A stretch of DNA of 64,000 nucleotides, from positions 23,507,636 through 23,571,635 of the forward strand of contig OY987226.1 of assembly GCA_963920705.1 (NCBI GenBank). Direction: 5' to 3'. The notes below the pieces were generated by a model, which did no database searches, was not told the origin of the DNA, and worked only from the letters and a program-made list of their open reading frames with translations. Of the stretch, positions 46,318-58,900 are shown piece after piece; position 1 is the first letter of the stretch; each line of letters starts with the position of its first letter. The translations under genes and the position numbers were made by a program. Source of the DNA: Odiellus spinosus. Its lineage: Eukaryota > Arthropoda > Arachnida > Opiliones > Phalangiidae.

Positions 46318-46389
46318 GCAATGGTGGTATAGCGGTGAGAATAGCTGCCTTCCAAGCAGTTGACCCGGGTTCGATTCCCGGCCATTGCA
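46318..46389 (+). tRNA. tRNA-Gly(UCC), canonical
   Basis: Differs from the consensus at one T-loop base (TTCGATT, itself the common form). Confidence 0.9.
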
Positions 46390-46460
46390 AAAGCAATTTT
46401 ATTAATAAAAATTGAAGTGAAAGTGCCAACAGTTAGGGTGACATATCATCTAATTATCGA

Positions 46461-46519
46461 GCAATGGTGGTATAGCGGTGAGTATAGCTGCCTTCCAAGC
46501 AGATCGCCCGGCCATTGCA
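46461..46519 (+). pseudogene. tRNA-Gly relic with T-arm deletion
   Basis: 59 nt; the T loop and one side of its stem are missing. Confidence 0.75.
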
Positions 46520-46589
46520 AAAGGATATTTCTAATAAAAATTGAAGTGAAAGTACCAACAGTTAGGGTGACATATCACGGAATTATTCA

Positions 46590-46625
46590 GCTATGGTGGT
46601 ATAGCGGTGAGGATAGCTGGCTTCC
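46590..46625 (+). pseudogene. tRNA-Gly 5' half, split by retrotransposon
   Basis: Runs from the 5' end through the TCC anticodon, then stops at the element junction. Its 3' half resumes at 60388-60423. Carries the private bases gtgagg and ctggc; ctggc is repeated on the far side. Confidence 0.9.
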
Positions 46626-46730
46626 GGAAAAAGGTTTTGTGTTTTTGCTGCGAGCGGTTAGAAGTTCTTTCTCTCCGTGTTTTCAGCTTAGGCCTTGCAC
46701 CGCGCTATCGGTCTCGGTTTACCGGGGTTT

Positions 46731-47703
46731 TTTACCTCCACGACTGAACTTTAGTTCAGGGGGAGGTTTTTACACTGGTCGTGTCTGTGTGTGTGTGTGT
46801 GTGTGTGTCACTTCCTGTGTAAGCGGATATCCTGTGTAACCGGAAATCACGTGACCTAGCTCGTGGAGCCAAAAGTCTAAAGACGTAATCATGCCGTTTA
46901 ACGGGAATTACCTCCTTTAAGCGTGGCTGCCACATTGAGCTTCTGGTGTCGAGCTATTATATACAACAGGACGTCTCCAATTGTATATTATCGCATTCTA
47001 CCATCCACTTTACGGTCAAACCTCGATGCTGGACAGTTGAAGGCGATTATACGCAATGGGACGTCTCCCACTGTTATAATCACCTCCGACCATCCTCACA
47101 CCAAGGTCCAACCTCTATTGTCCGATCTCAGCGGGCCATATTAGCGAGGCGTCCCTCACTAATATAGTCCACATCAACCTTCCACTCCAGTCATCTACTC
47201 CCTCCCCGGGTCTTTGTGGTGCAGTTACCGAATGCCTAGGGTTACGATAAACGTCTAACGTTGAGAAGGGGGGGGGGGTTTTCCCCAACTCGTCTCGGTT
47301 ACTCGCTCGGTGAATAAAGGTTAGCGAAAGCTATATATACCCCTTTTCCATGCCCTAACTATTTTCGCCTTATGCCGCTATATCTTTTAGTGAATTGAAG
47401 CGTATAATTTATTTAAATTTTAATTGAATATAATAATATTGTTAAACTGAATCTAATTAATAAAGAAGCTGAAAAATCAATTAAAAATTCGAGATAGTTT
47501 AGAAGATATTTAAGAAATTTCCCAAAAATTTAATGAAATGTGACCGTTTAATACCAGCTTGAGTTGGCAACACGCGCTTAGCTGTTTTCCATATATCATT
47601 TAGTCCAAAAAGAAAAGGTATAACGGGCAGTATAGGCTTAGTCTTGCGGCAAACTTGGGGTGGATTGAAGAATCTAAATAAAAGTGCGTTTACACGGGTA
47701 TCC
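46731..47703 (+). repeat. Foldback arm, left
   Basis: About 970 bp, mirrored at 50262-51230. Contains a TG microsatellite at 46785-46808 and a G-run at 47267-47278. The inner border is at the acacggg word. Confidence 0.8.
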
Positions 47704-48394
47704 CACCGTCCACTGAATTCGAATTAATACAGACAAAGGTACTTTGACAAAATTTGATGAGACTTCTTTCGGTACGAGCGTTTCTCTAGTTAAACACAGA
47801 TTTAAATTATACAAAAAAGAGGTTGCTTCGCACCCTTAAAAAAATTCTTTATCTAACTCGAATCAAACCCGTCAAGGGACAGAAATTATTTGTTAGAGAA
47901 AGAGCAATTTCATATCTTTAAAATTATAGTTAGTAGATTTAGTCTACTACTTCAAAGATTTTATTACTATTATATATTTTCCAAAAAGACTTTGATAAGA
48001 CTTCTTTCGGTACGAGAGTTTCTCTAGTTAAACACAGATTTAAATAAAAAAATATTGATAAATTATATGAAGTAATAGAGAGTAAGGTGCCTGAATTGGT
48101 TACAAAAGGGTGAAATCATAAGCTTAGCCGATTTTTATTAATTGCTTCAAAATGATAAACAAAAATTTTATTTCTTAAACAGTAGAATGATAAGGAATAT
48201 CCATTGAATTCGAGCTAATAGAGAGAAAGTATTGTTTATTGTTTACGAGTGCTTCTCTTAGTTAAACAAAGATTTCTATAATGAAAGATTGATAAAGTAT
48301 ATGAAGTAATAGAGAGAAAGGTGGCTGAATGGGTTACGAAAAGGTTAAAACATAAAACTAGCGATCTTTATTAAGTGGTTCTAAATTGATGAAC
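47704..48394. repeat. Interior of foldback copy A, internal repeats
   Basis: Three imperfect direct repeats begin near 47714, 47985 and 48195 and share ttctttcggtacga, tagttaaacacagatt and gaagtaatagagag words. No protein. Confidence 0.55.
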
Positions 48395-50261
48395 AACAAG
48401 TTGGGAAACCAAAATATTACCTCCCCGACAACCACGTGATGTTAACTAACCTAACCTTACCTAAAATATTAAAATTTATGGCATTTGTGGAAGACGAAGA
48501 TTGAAAGCAAAAAGAAATAATATCTCAATTAAACACCAAATATATTAAACCAATAATTCAGATCAGAAATATACTTCTTATCAAGATAAATTTGAATGCA
48601 AAAGAATCAAACTTAATTCAAAATAAAATTTTGAGAACCAGAGTCGGAAAAAAAATTTGCTGAATAATGAATAAATTTTAATATAAATGCGTATCGAGTA
48701 AAATAAGCAAGGTCAAGGTTCTTCTTTTAAAACCATATAATAATTTTGAAGGCTCTAGAGTATTTGCAGACCAAGTAACGCCAATAGGCAAAATATTATA
48801 TCACATTGAACCTATATGCATTTCTTCAGTATACCAACAAAACCCTAAATAATTCTCTACTTAAAACCAAACCTAACTAGAGAAAAAAAGGAAAATAAAT
48901 AAGATATAACCACATAGATTTCAAGATAAATAATCCAGTCCATAATTCAGTATTAAAACAAAACAAGTTGGGAAACCAAAATATAACCTCCCCGACCCCG
49001 ACGTTAAGGTAACATAGCCTAACCTAACCTAACCTAACCTTACCTAAAATAAAAGATGAAAAGAAATGTGGAGTATTGGAAGAGTAGAAGAAACAGCGTG
49101 CATTTCAATCACACTTCTCTATTTCCCATCTAGGTTACGGAGTATAAGTATTTTCCCTTAACCTCAAGGATTCAGAGAATACAAAAGTGTGTCATGCGTT
49201 ACCCCTGCGTTACCCATAATTATATGAGGCAGGGCATAGATTTCTTAATAGACACACCAAATGAAATGTTTATTTTATAAGTAAAAATGTAAAATACAAG
49301 TTCTTGTAATATAAATTAACACTTGAGTATAGGCTGTACTGTGTGATTATCTTTGATAATCCACTGATTTGATAAAGACGAAGAATTTAGTCTGGGATGG
49401 CAAGGAAGACAAGGAATGAAAACGACGAAGATATGGTAGCAAGTTCCTCTTGGACAAACCAAGGAATATTGTAGACTGAATGTTCCATTTACAACCCATT
49501 GTCGGTAGATGATTGATAATTACTTCCGGTAAAATTTTCGTCCGAAATTCTTGATTTGACGTGCTAACAGAGGGCCATTACTGATATTTTCATCATACAA
49601 GTGATCCCAGTCATTGCAAGAATCCTAGGATTGAGCTGGTTTATGAGAGGTTATTCTCCAAACCGGTTACAAGACGTTAGCTTCCACTCCTACGATAAAA
49701 AAAATATCTTAAAAGACTGAAAGTAGACTAATTTCCATACCGTTAGAATAGCTCCTTTTCTGTTTACAATTACGAGGCCGTATGAAGAACTGCCGAGCTG
49801 TAGGTATCTCATATGTCAAGTCCGAAAACACTAACTGCTTGCACGTTTCAATTCTTCGTAGCCGGGCCGTCTCTTTCTTGTGATAAATGAAAGCCGTGTC
49901 GCTGCTCTGTTGACTTCAAATGGTGATAACATTCTATGCTGGTTGATTATCTCCCTTAAGTCATTATAGCTCTCTTTCGTCTGGTCTGGCCTCGTCTCGA
50001 AGATCACTGCACACGGCTTATTTCGATTATGAAAAAAATCGGAAATGTTTCTTGGTTTTATAGTGGAGAAAACTGAAGCCTATTTTTTTCCAACATCAGA
50101 TGTCCATTTTTTCTTCAAAATTGTTGTTTTTTAAACACGGGAAACCTACTGTACTTTTGTTCAAGGAGAGCTTTCACCACTATCATTTTTCTTAAGAGGT
50201 TTAACATTTTGTATCAATCCGCCTCAGCTTTAAATCTTATATCATTTCTATCTTGGATGCC
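48395..50261. repeat. Interior of foldback copy A, second part
   Basis: caagttgggaaaccaaaata followed by cctccccga occurs at about 48399 and about 48964 as direct repeats. 49018-49037 is four CCTAA units, the insect telomere motif, too short to mean a telomere. 48958-50261 recurs inverted at about 53530-54912. Confidence 0.6.
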
Positions 50262-51230
50262 CGTGTAAACGTACCTTTATTTAGATTCTTCAATCCACCC
50301 CAAGTTTGCAGCAAGCCTTAGCCTATACTGCCCGTTATACCTTTGCTTTTTGGACTAAATGATATATAAAAAACAGCTTAACGCGTGTTGCCAACTCAAG
50401 CTGGTATTAAACGGTCAAATTTCACTAAATTTTTGGACAATTTCTTAAATATCTTCTAAACTATCTCGAATTTTTAATTGATTTTTCAGCTTAGTTATTA
50501 ATTAGATTCAGTTTAACAATATTATGATATTAAATTAAAATTTAAATGCATTATACGCTTCAATTTACTAAAAGAAATCGCGGCATAAGGCCAAAATAGT
50601 TTGGGCATGGAAAAGGGGTATATATAGGTTTCGCTAACCTTTATTCATCGAGCGAGTAACCGTGAAGAGTTGGGGAAAACCCCCCCCTTCTCAACGTCTA
50701 GACGTTTATCGTAACCCTAGGCATTCGGTAACTGCACCACAAAGACCCGTAGAGGGAGGAGGTGAGTGGAGTGGAAGGTTGATGTGGACTATATTAGTGA
50801 GGGACGCCTCGCTAATATGGCCCGCTGAGATCGGACACTTGAGGTTGGACCTTGGTGTAGGAATGGTCGGAGGTGATTATAACAGTGGGAGACGTCCCAT
50901 TGCGTATAATCGCCTTCAACTGTCCAGCATCGAGGTTTGACCGTAAAGTGGATGGTGGAAGGTGATAATATGCAATTGGAGACGTCCCGTTGCATATAAT
51001 TGCACGACACTTGAAACTTAATGTGGCAGCCACGCTTAAAGGAGGTAATTCCCGTTAAACGGAATTGAACGATAAGCTGGTATGATTACGTCTCTAGACT
51101 TTTTGCTCCACGAGCTAGGTCACGTGATTTCCGCTTACACAGGATATCCGCTTACACAGGAAGTGACACACACACACAGACACGATCAGTGTAAAACCTC
51201 CCCCTGAACTAAAGTTCAGTCGGGGAGGTA
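50262..51230 (-). repeat. Foldback arm, right
   Basis: Reverse complement of 46731-47703 with scattered changes. Ends in the gactgaac/ggggaggt palindrome. Confidence 0.8.
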
Positions 51231-53335
51231 AAAATCAGAATTAAGACAACTGAAATTAGCAATCTTTGGTAATATGTAAAATAGCCCTTACACGAACAAT
51301 TTAAGTAAAGCAAATTATCAAATAAACGCCAAATAAGTCAATTAATTAAAATGAAAAATATTAATCTTACCACTACCAAATAGCGGGCAGAAAACACAGA
51401 CATCAAGATAACATTAGCAAAATAAATTTTCAACACCGGTAATCCTGAGAACTAGATTCTACAAAATCTTCCTGAATAATAAATTTATTTTAATCTAAAA
51501 AATATAAAATCTTAAAAAAAATATCTATACAAATAACATATTGATAAACCAATTAAAATTAGATGCGAAAAACATTTAATCTCGATATGAGATTAAATAC
51601 ACAAGGTCAAGGTTCTTCTTTTAAAACCATATCAGAATTTTGACGGTTGTAGAGTATTTGTAGACCAAGTAACGTAAAAGGCAAAATGTTATATCAAATT
51701 GAACCTATACATGGCTTTAGTGTACAACACAAGTTGTGAAACAAACGTTATTTTACGTGACTACACACTAGCTAAAATGTCACCGAAAATAAACGACAGT
51801 AGGCATTAACAAGTTTGTGGCAGGTTATTCAACATGTAGACCTCAATTATCATGTCTCCTATCCTACGTGGTAATAGTTGGTTTGTTATTCAATGGCGAA
51901 TTATTAAAGATTGGGTTTAAAGCACATTCCAGTCACGGAACTCAAGTACATGAAAATCAAAGTAGGTAATGGAGAAGTTTAAGTTAGATATACGGGTACA
52001 TTCGCTCCAAAAGTCAAGTGCAAATCACCCATAAGACCTTACATTATATGAGGCTTTTACGCAGGCCTTAAGGTTATGTACAAGTACGAAGCCCAAACAC
52101 ACGTGTATTAGCTCTCCTCGACACCGAGGTAAAGGAGGTATCACTCCACGGAGAGAAACGCCAGTCGAAGCAGCTAAGAGCCGCTGTCGAATTACCATCA
52201 CACTAGTGAATTGGTACGGCGAGCGAAAAGGTAACCAGCTCTTCGATCCCAGCTTTTTCTCTGACGGCCGAAATAGTATTTCACGCTTTTATATATGCGA
52301 TAAACAAAATAAAAAAAAAAAACACCTACACATTTTAATAACTGAGGCTAAGCTAAAAAATTAAATCAATCAATTAAAATAGATAAAAAACAAGACTACT
52401 TCCATATGCGTAGAAGTTGAACTGTATTAGTTTTCCAATCCACCCTGAGTTTGCAGCAAGCCTAAGCCTACAATACCTTTATACCTATGTTTTTGGACTA
52501 AATGGTACATGGAAAATAGCTTAACGCGTGCTGCCAACTCGAGCTGGTATTGAACACACAAATTTCACAAAACTCTTAGACAATTTCTTAAATATCTTCT
52601 AAAATAACATTTAATTTTAATTTAATTTTCAGCGAAATTATTAATTAGACTAAGTTAAGTAATTTAAGAAATTTTAATTATAGTTTAAATGAACATTTCG
52701 TTTCAATTCACTGAAAGATACCACGCCATAAGGCTACAACGCGTTAGTGTAAAAAAAGTGGTATATAAGGCGATCGAAAAACATTATTAGGTATCTGTAA
52801 CTTAAAGCTGTGAAGAAAGGGGAACCCACCCCCTGTTCAATGTCTGGAGGTAGTTATTACACCAGGCGCTCAGTGTAGCTACGAACTGACCCGTAGAGGG
52901 GGCGAGTTGATGATTGATGTGGACCATATTAGTGAGGGACGCCTCGCTAATATGGCCCGCTGAGATCGGAAACTGGAGGTGATTATAACAGTGGGAGACG
53001 TCCCATTGTGTATAATCGCCTTCAACTGCCCAGCATCGAGGTTTGATGTGGAAGGTGGAAGGCGATAATATGCAATGGGAGACGTCCACGGTTGCATAAA
53101 ATCGCACGACACCTGAAGCTTATCCATGTGGCAGCCTGATTATAGGAATTCCCGTTGAACGGAATTGAACGATAAGATGGCATGTTTACGTCTTGAGTCC
53201 CAAGATTTTTGCTCTACGTGCTAGGTCACGTGATATCCGGTTACACAGGATATTACACCGGAAGTGACAGACACACAGATACGACGAACGTAAAACCTCC
53301 CCGTGAACAAGTTCACTCGGGGAGGTAAAAATTTA
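51231..53335. repeat. Foldback copy B, diverged
   Basis: 51600-51720 matches 48708-48830 (aaggtcaaggttcttctttt block). 52435-53335 matches the right arm but with more changes, and ends in its own ggggaggt hairpin. Confidence 0.65.
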
Positions 53336-54912
53336 ATTTATTAAACTGTAGATAAGCTATTTAAGAAATTTTCCAAAAATTTAATGAAATGTGACCGTTT
53401 AATACCAGCTTGAGTTGGCAACACGCGCTAAGCTGTTTTCCATATATCATTTAGTCCAAAAAGCAAAGGTATAACGGGCAGTATAGGCTAAGGCTTGCTG
53501 CAAACTTGGGGTGGATTGAAGAATCTAAATAAAGGTACGTTTACACGGGCATCCAAGATAGAAACGACATAAGATTTAAAGCTGAGGCGGATTGATACAA
53601 AATGTTAAACCTCTTAAGAAAAATTATAGTCGTGAAAACTCCCCTTGGACAGAAGTACAGTAGGTTTCCCGTGTTTAAAAAAACATCAGTTTTGAATAAA
53701 AATGGTTATCTGATGTTGGAAAAAAAATAGGCTTCAGATTTCTCCACTATAAAACCAAGAAACATTTCCGATTATTTTCATAATCAAAAGAAGCCGTGTA
53801 GAGTGAACTTCGTTAGCAGACCAGGAGACGAGACAAGACGAGACCAGACGAAAGAGAGCTATAGTGACTTAAGTGAGAAAATCAACCAGCGCAGAATGTC
53901 ATCACCATTTGAAGTCAACAGAGCAGCGACACGGCTTTCATTTATCACCAGAAAGAGACGGCCTGGCTACGAAGAATTGAAACATGCAAGCAGTGAGTGT
54001 TTTCGGACTCGACATATGAGATTCTTACAGTCAGTAAAAGCTCAACAGTTCTTCATACGGCCTCGTTATTCTAAACATAAAAGGAGCTATTCAAGTATAA
54101 ATAATAACGGTATGGAAATTAGTCTATTTCAGTATTCAAGATATTTTTTTTTTATCATAGGAGTGGAAGCTAACGTCTTGTCAGCCGGTTTGGAAAATAA
54201 CCTCTCGACCAGCTCAATCCTTTGATTCTTCCAATGACTGGGATCACTTGCATGATGAAAATATCAGTAATGGTCCTCTAGTAGCACGTCAAAACAAGAA
54301 TTTTAGACGAAAACTGTACCGGAAGTAATTGCCGATCATCTACCGAAAATGGGTTGTAAATGAAACATTCAGTCTACAATATTTCTTGGTTTGTCTAAGA
54401 GGAACTTGCTACAAAATCTTCGTCGTTTTAATTCCTTGTCTTCATTGCCATCCCAGACTAAATCCTTCGTCTTTATCAAATCAGTGGAATATCTCAAAGA
54501 TAATCACACAGTACAGCCTATGCTCTAATGATAATTTATATTATAAGAACATGTATTTTACATATTTATTTAGAAAATAAATTTCATTTGGTGTGTCTAT
54601 TAAGAAATCTACGCCATGCCGCATATAATTATGGGTAACGCAGGACATTTCATTTGGTGTGTATATTAAAGATTCTACGACCTGCCGCATGTAATCATGG
54701 GTAACGCAAGACACTCTTTCGCATTCTCTGTATCCTTGAGGTTAAGGGAAAATACTTATACTCCGTAAAATATAGAATAATGATTGAAATGCACGCTGTT
54801 TCCTCTACTCATCCAATACTCTACATTTCTTTTCATCTTTTATTTTAGGTAGGGTTAGATTACCTTAACGTCGGGGGCGGGGAGGTTAAATTTTGGTTTC
54901 CCAACTTGTTTT
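53336..54912. repeat. Foldback copy C, inverted interior
   Basis: 53380-53560 matches the inner left arm (ataccagcttgagttggcaa block). 53560-54912 is the reverse complement of 48958-50261 and ends at the ccaacttgtt word against the leader T-run. Plus-strand frames here are accidental. Confidence 0.65.
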
Positions 54913-55030
54913 TTTTTTCGTGTTTCTTGGTCTTTTTTGAGTTTATTTTTTCTACTTCACGAATTTCTACTAAGCCTTTGGGGCTCTGCCTTGGCGGGGC
55001 GCCCGCAATTTTACTAATCTACTTACTATT

Positions 55031-55949
55031 ATGAAAGTGTTGAAGCGGTCTGTTTTCGTGTCTTGCAAGGCGCATGACGTCGGTAATGTCGAAGAGGCGT
55101 TGTCATTGAGTTTTGGTGCGGACTGTTACTCGTCGGTAGTGAGTACCACTGGAGGTTATTTTATTACGTTTGTTACTTTGGAAGATGCTGATAATTGCGC
55201 GGAGATTGGGTTGTTTTTGGCGAACGAAGATTGTCCAGTCAGAAAGGTCGGAAGTTGAGAAGTTATTGCTACGTTTTTTGATATCCCAGAGTTTGTCACG
55301 GACGATGTGATCAAGGCGAAACTGTTAAATCTTAACTGCGAGTTAAAAAGCGATGTTATCTGAGATCGAAAAAATGGAAAATAATACGGTCAAAGGTCGG
55401 TAAAAATTACGTTGGCTGAGGGCATTTCGAGTTTACCGTATAGCCTCCGGCTGGTGGATGTCATGGGCCTTGAAAGTTCTTACAAGGTTCGTCACGATCG
55501 TCAGAGTAAAGTTTGCAATAAATGCCTGTCTAGCGGACATTTGTATAAAGATTGTTCGCTCTTTCTCTGTCGCTATTGTGAAGAACAGGGCCACTTTGCT
55601 CGCGTGTAAACGCCCCAAGACCCCGAGCCTGCCGGTGGTCATGGTTCCGCCGGACCCGGCGCCTGCTATTCTTCCATCTGATGAGCCAGTCGTGGTCCTT
55701 CCGTCGCCTCCAGTTGATCAGCTTTCCTTCTCTGGGACTAAACGCCCTGCTTCGAGCAGCGATGGCGATACCTCTGTTCGTCCTCGCTTTCCCGTCTTGC
55801 CGCCTTCAGGCCTTATCCGCAAAACTCTTTCGAAGAAAGCGCGGGCTGTACCTGAACTGGTGGGCCCTGGGCCCCCAGCGGTGCCGCTAATGGATACGTC
55901 GACCCAACCCTCCGTCCTTCTTCTCCATGGTCAAGCTAGTCTCGATTAA
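55031..55949 (+). pseudogene. Retrotransposon ORF1 (CCHC RNA-binding protein), element 1
   Basis: Starts MKVLKRSVFVSC, aligning with METLKRSVFVDF of element 2. In-frame stops follow at about 55256 and 55361, with a third near 55379. Then come VRHDRQSKVCNKCLSSGHLY with zinc knuckles CNKCLSSGHLYKDC and CRYCEEQGHFAR, then a one-base shift near 55605 into a Pro-rich tail (CKRPKTPSLPVV) that ends at 55947-55949. Normally binds element RNA. ORF2 starts 23 bases before its stop in the +1 frame. Confidence 0.8.
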
Positions 55950-58900
55950 CGTTCGCGGACTGCGTAGCATTTCTAAAATGCGTGAATTGGTGGAATGGGG
56001 GAAATTTTTCGACGTCATATGTTTGCAAGAGACACACTGGTTACTTGACCATGTGGCCACTTTTCGTACTGTTTTTCGCGGCTCTTTATATTTTGACTGT
56101 GACCCTTCTACGGGTTTCTGCGGGACTGCCATTTGTGTTCGTCCGGGTCTCGAAGTGTCTGTTTCGCAATTTTTACGCAGTGGAGTGGGGCGTTTTATTT
56201 GTGTCTCTTTCACTCTCGAGGGTGAGGACCTAGACATTGTAAATGTTTATATGCCGAACTCGGCCGCGGATCGGTCCCCTATCTATGCCCAGTTGTTAGC
56301 CATGCTGCCTGGTTTGGCGCGACCCTTAGTCTGCGGTGACTTTAAAGATGTTGCAGTTCGCTCTCTGGATCGGTTTCCGGTACCCGCTTCGGCTTCTGCT
56401 CCTCGACCCACTGCCCTTTCGGAATTTTTGAGGTCGTCGCACCTAGTAGACGGCTGGCGCGCCACGCACGCTGCCATATTTGATTGGTCCTGGTCAGGAT
56501 TTGTTTTTGGCAAGTTTATGCAGTCGCGTATATATTCTGCTCTCGCAGCCCGAACGCAAAAATGTTACCCTCTGCCAACTTATCGCTTGTCCCTTCTCTG
56601 ATCATAGAGGAGTGGAGTTACGTTTTAACATTGCTGGGGTTCAACTCGGGCCGGGCACATGGTCGTTTAACGCCAGTTTTGTGCGCGATACCCTTTATCG
56701 TGACGCAGTTTTGCGCATTATCCGTCGCAGGCGCGCTCACATCGGGGCCTATCCGGAGATTCCGGACATTATTGCTTGGTACGAAGACCTGAAAACTTCC
56801 CTTCGCGACCATGCCATGCTTTTCGGTAAGGTCTTCGCGTCCCGCCGGCGGGAGGCGAGGAGTACACTTTGTCGGGAGCTTGCTTCTGCCCAAAATGCGG
56901 TGCGTCTTGGTCAGGGTGCCCTTACCGATTGCTCTATGGCAATTGCGGCACTAAAGGAATTCGATCGCGCTGCTCTTCAGGGTGCGGTTGTGCGCTCAAA
57001 TCAACAATGGCGTGCTGAATGTGAGAAGCCAACGTCTTATTTCCTCCGCCTGGAAAACTATCGTCAAACCGCTAAGGCAATTAAGCACGTTTACTCTGTC
57101 GACCACGTGCCCCCCTCCCCCCCACCTGTGGCGTGCGCAGGGTGGGGGTAGTGTTCCATCCTTGTCGTGGTGAGGGGGCCCGAGTTCTAGGATCCGTCCT
57201 AGTTCCGCGAATTGGAACACGGCCGTCTCGTCCCAACCCGGCCGACTCGTGAGGTCCTAGGCGTGTACTTGGTTCCCCGGTGGGTTCGTCCCGAACGGAC
57301 TGCGCCCTACCCGGGGTCGGGCCGACGGCCCTGGGTACCGGTTTCCAATTAGGGGCTAAGCCGGGGCTGCGCCAGCACGTTATTGGGGGGTACTCTCGTG
57401 CTAAGCGGGGGTACCAGCCTCGGCGTCATCCTACGCCATTGAGTCGGTCCTTGTGGATCACGGTTACATTACGGGGGCCGTATGGCACTGCTGTGTGGGT
57501 TCTGGTCGCCATGCCATATACCTTTCCTTCTGCTGCCTTAGCCTCTCTGCACGTGTGTGCGGGTGCACTGGCTCTACATAGCCTTGCTTCCGTTCCGGGC
57601 GTGGTTTCGCGTGCGGCACTAGCGGACAAATGATGAAGCCGCACGCAATGGCGGGGGTGTTGTGTGCTACCCAGCACGGTGCACCCCCTCATCCAACAAA
57701 TCTGATGATGATGTCGACCACGTGCTCCTCACCGATCCCGGACAAGTCCGGCACCGTTATTTTGAGTACTTCGCGGACTTATACGCATCCCGCCCTATGG
57801 ACCCCGCCGTCATTCGTCATTACGCTTCTTTTGTTACCGATAAACTCTCCGCAGTTGATGCCACTAGCTGCGATGGTGACATTCGTTGGGCCGAAATCCT
57901 TTCGGTTTTAAGAGGCTTACCTAATGGTAAGAGCCCTGGTACTGATGGACTTACTAATGAGTTTTGGAAATTTGTTCTTCCTTTAATAGAGATCGAGTAC
58001 ATGGCCTTAATTCGCTTTTGCCATGAGGAGGGGCGACTCCCTCCTTCTATGACGGAGGGTATGATCATCCTCCTGGCTAAGGATGGGGACGTACGTCAGG
58101 TCGAGAATCGGCGCCCGATCACGTTGTTAAACGCTGACTATAAAGTACTGGCTAAGGCTCTCGGAGCCCGGCTTTCTGCTATTTTCCCGTCGCTTATACA
58201 TAATGCCCAAACGGGGGCTGTCAAATCGCGGTCCGCTACGAGTACTCCCGCTTTATTGTTGGACACGATAGATTTTTTGCGTCAGACAAATAACCCGGGC
58301 GTTCTTCTAAAATTGGACTTGGCAAAGACTTTCGATCGCATGTCGTGGGATTTTCTTTTTGCGGTGCTGGAGTCTTTTGGTTTCGGCCTTCCTTTTCGGA
58401 AATGGATTCAGACTTTGCTGGTGCACAGTAAATCCTGCCTCAAAATTAACGGGTATTTAACGGATTTTTTTCAACTCGGCCGCTCGGTGCGCCAGGGCTG
58501 TCCCCTCAGTCCTTTGTTGTATGTTCTTTCTTCCGACCCGTTGTGTTACGCTTTGGCTTCTCGCCCCTCTATCCTCCGCATCGCTTGGCCAGGGTTGGCA
58601 CGGCCGCCCTTACTACGGGTTCACGTTGACGATAACACGGTCCTGGTCCGCGACTCTCAGTCCATTTGTGCTGTGGTTGCGGAGAATCAACGCTATGGGC
58701 TTGCTTCCGGTGCGGTTTTCAACTTGACGAAGTGCCAAGGTATGTGGCTTGGGTGCCATCGCCTCAAGTCCCGAGAGGTGATATCGCAAATCGGGATTTC
58801 TGCTGACCCTATGGCCGTGTTGGGCGTCACAGTAAGCACGGACTACGCGGCCACTTTGGACATTAATTGGTCTGGTCGCTTGGCCAAATTCCAACGTACA

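Larger units (their letters stand above)
43482..46625 (+). repeat. Tandem tRNA-Gly array, segment 1
   Basis: About 23 head-to-tail units of about 142 bp: a 72-nt tRNA-Gly sequence plus a 70-bp spacer. Each spacer starts with an A/T tract that includes a T-run suited to pol III termination and continues with attgaagtgaaagtgccaac and agttagggtga words. All copies are on the plus strand. Units range from canonical to clearly broken. The segment ends inside the anticodon loop of the last unit at 46625, where a retrotransposon begins. Confidence 0.95.
46731..54912. mobile_element. Foldback-element complex inserted in the retrotransposon leader
   Basis: About 8.2 kb of non-coding inverted-repeat DNA separating two parts of the 5' leader, with T-runs at both joints. 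It is built from at least three copies of one family. The ends carry a palindromic word (acctcccc, cgactgaac, its mirror, ggggaggt), seen near 46738, 51197 and 53295. Many aatgggacgtctccc/gggagacgtcccatt words lie in the arms. No transposase is seen, so it is non-autonomous. Confidence 0.75.

Noticed and set aside
43482-46625. CRISPR array
   Set aside because: Regular repeats with spacers, but the repeat is a 72-nt tRNA and the spacers are alike; eukaryotic context.
44409-46839. Repeated plus- and minus-strand frames of 60-160 codons with wording such as GSTPGHCKR or FNFNFY across the tRNA array
   Set aside because: They are translations of tRNA-Gly copies and their spacers, repeated because the DNA is repeated.
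49018-49047. CCTAA run as telomere
   Set aside because: Only four exact units at the border of a foldback interior; too short for a telomere or even a clear interstitial telomeric tract.
46923-53127. Frames of 60-100 codons with recurring NLDAGQLKAI-type wording
   Set aside because: They fall in foldback arms in several frames and orientations and follow the DNA repeat; no codon-level constraint is seen.
53803-54225. 140-codon frame
   Set aside because: Lies in foldback copy C and is matched by non-coding sequence in inverted copy A.
57280-57633. 117-codon frame in the GC-rich insert
   Set aside because: GC-rich DNA has few stops; frames are open on both strands and carry no motif.
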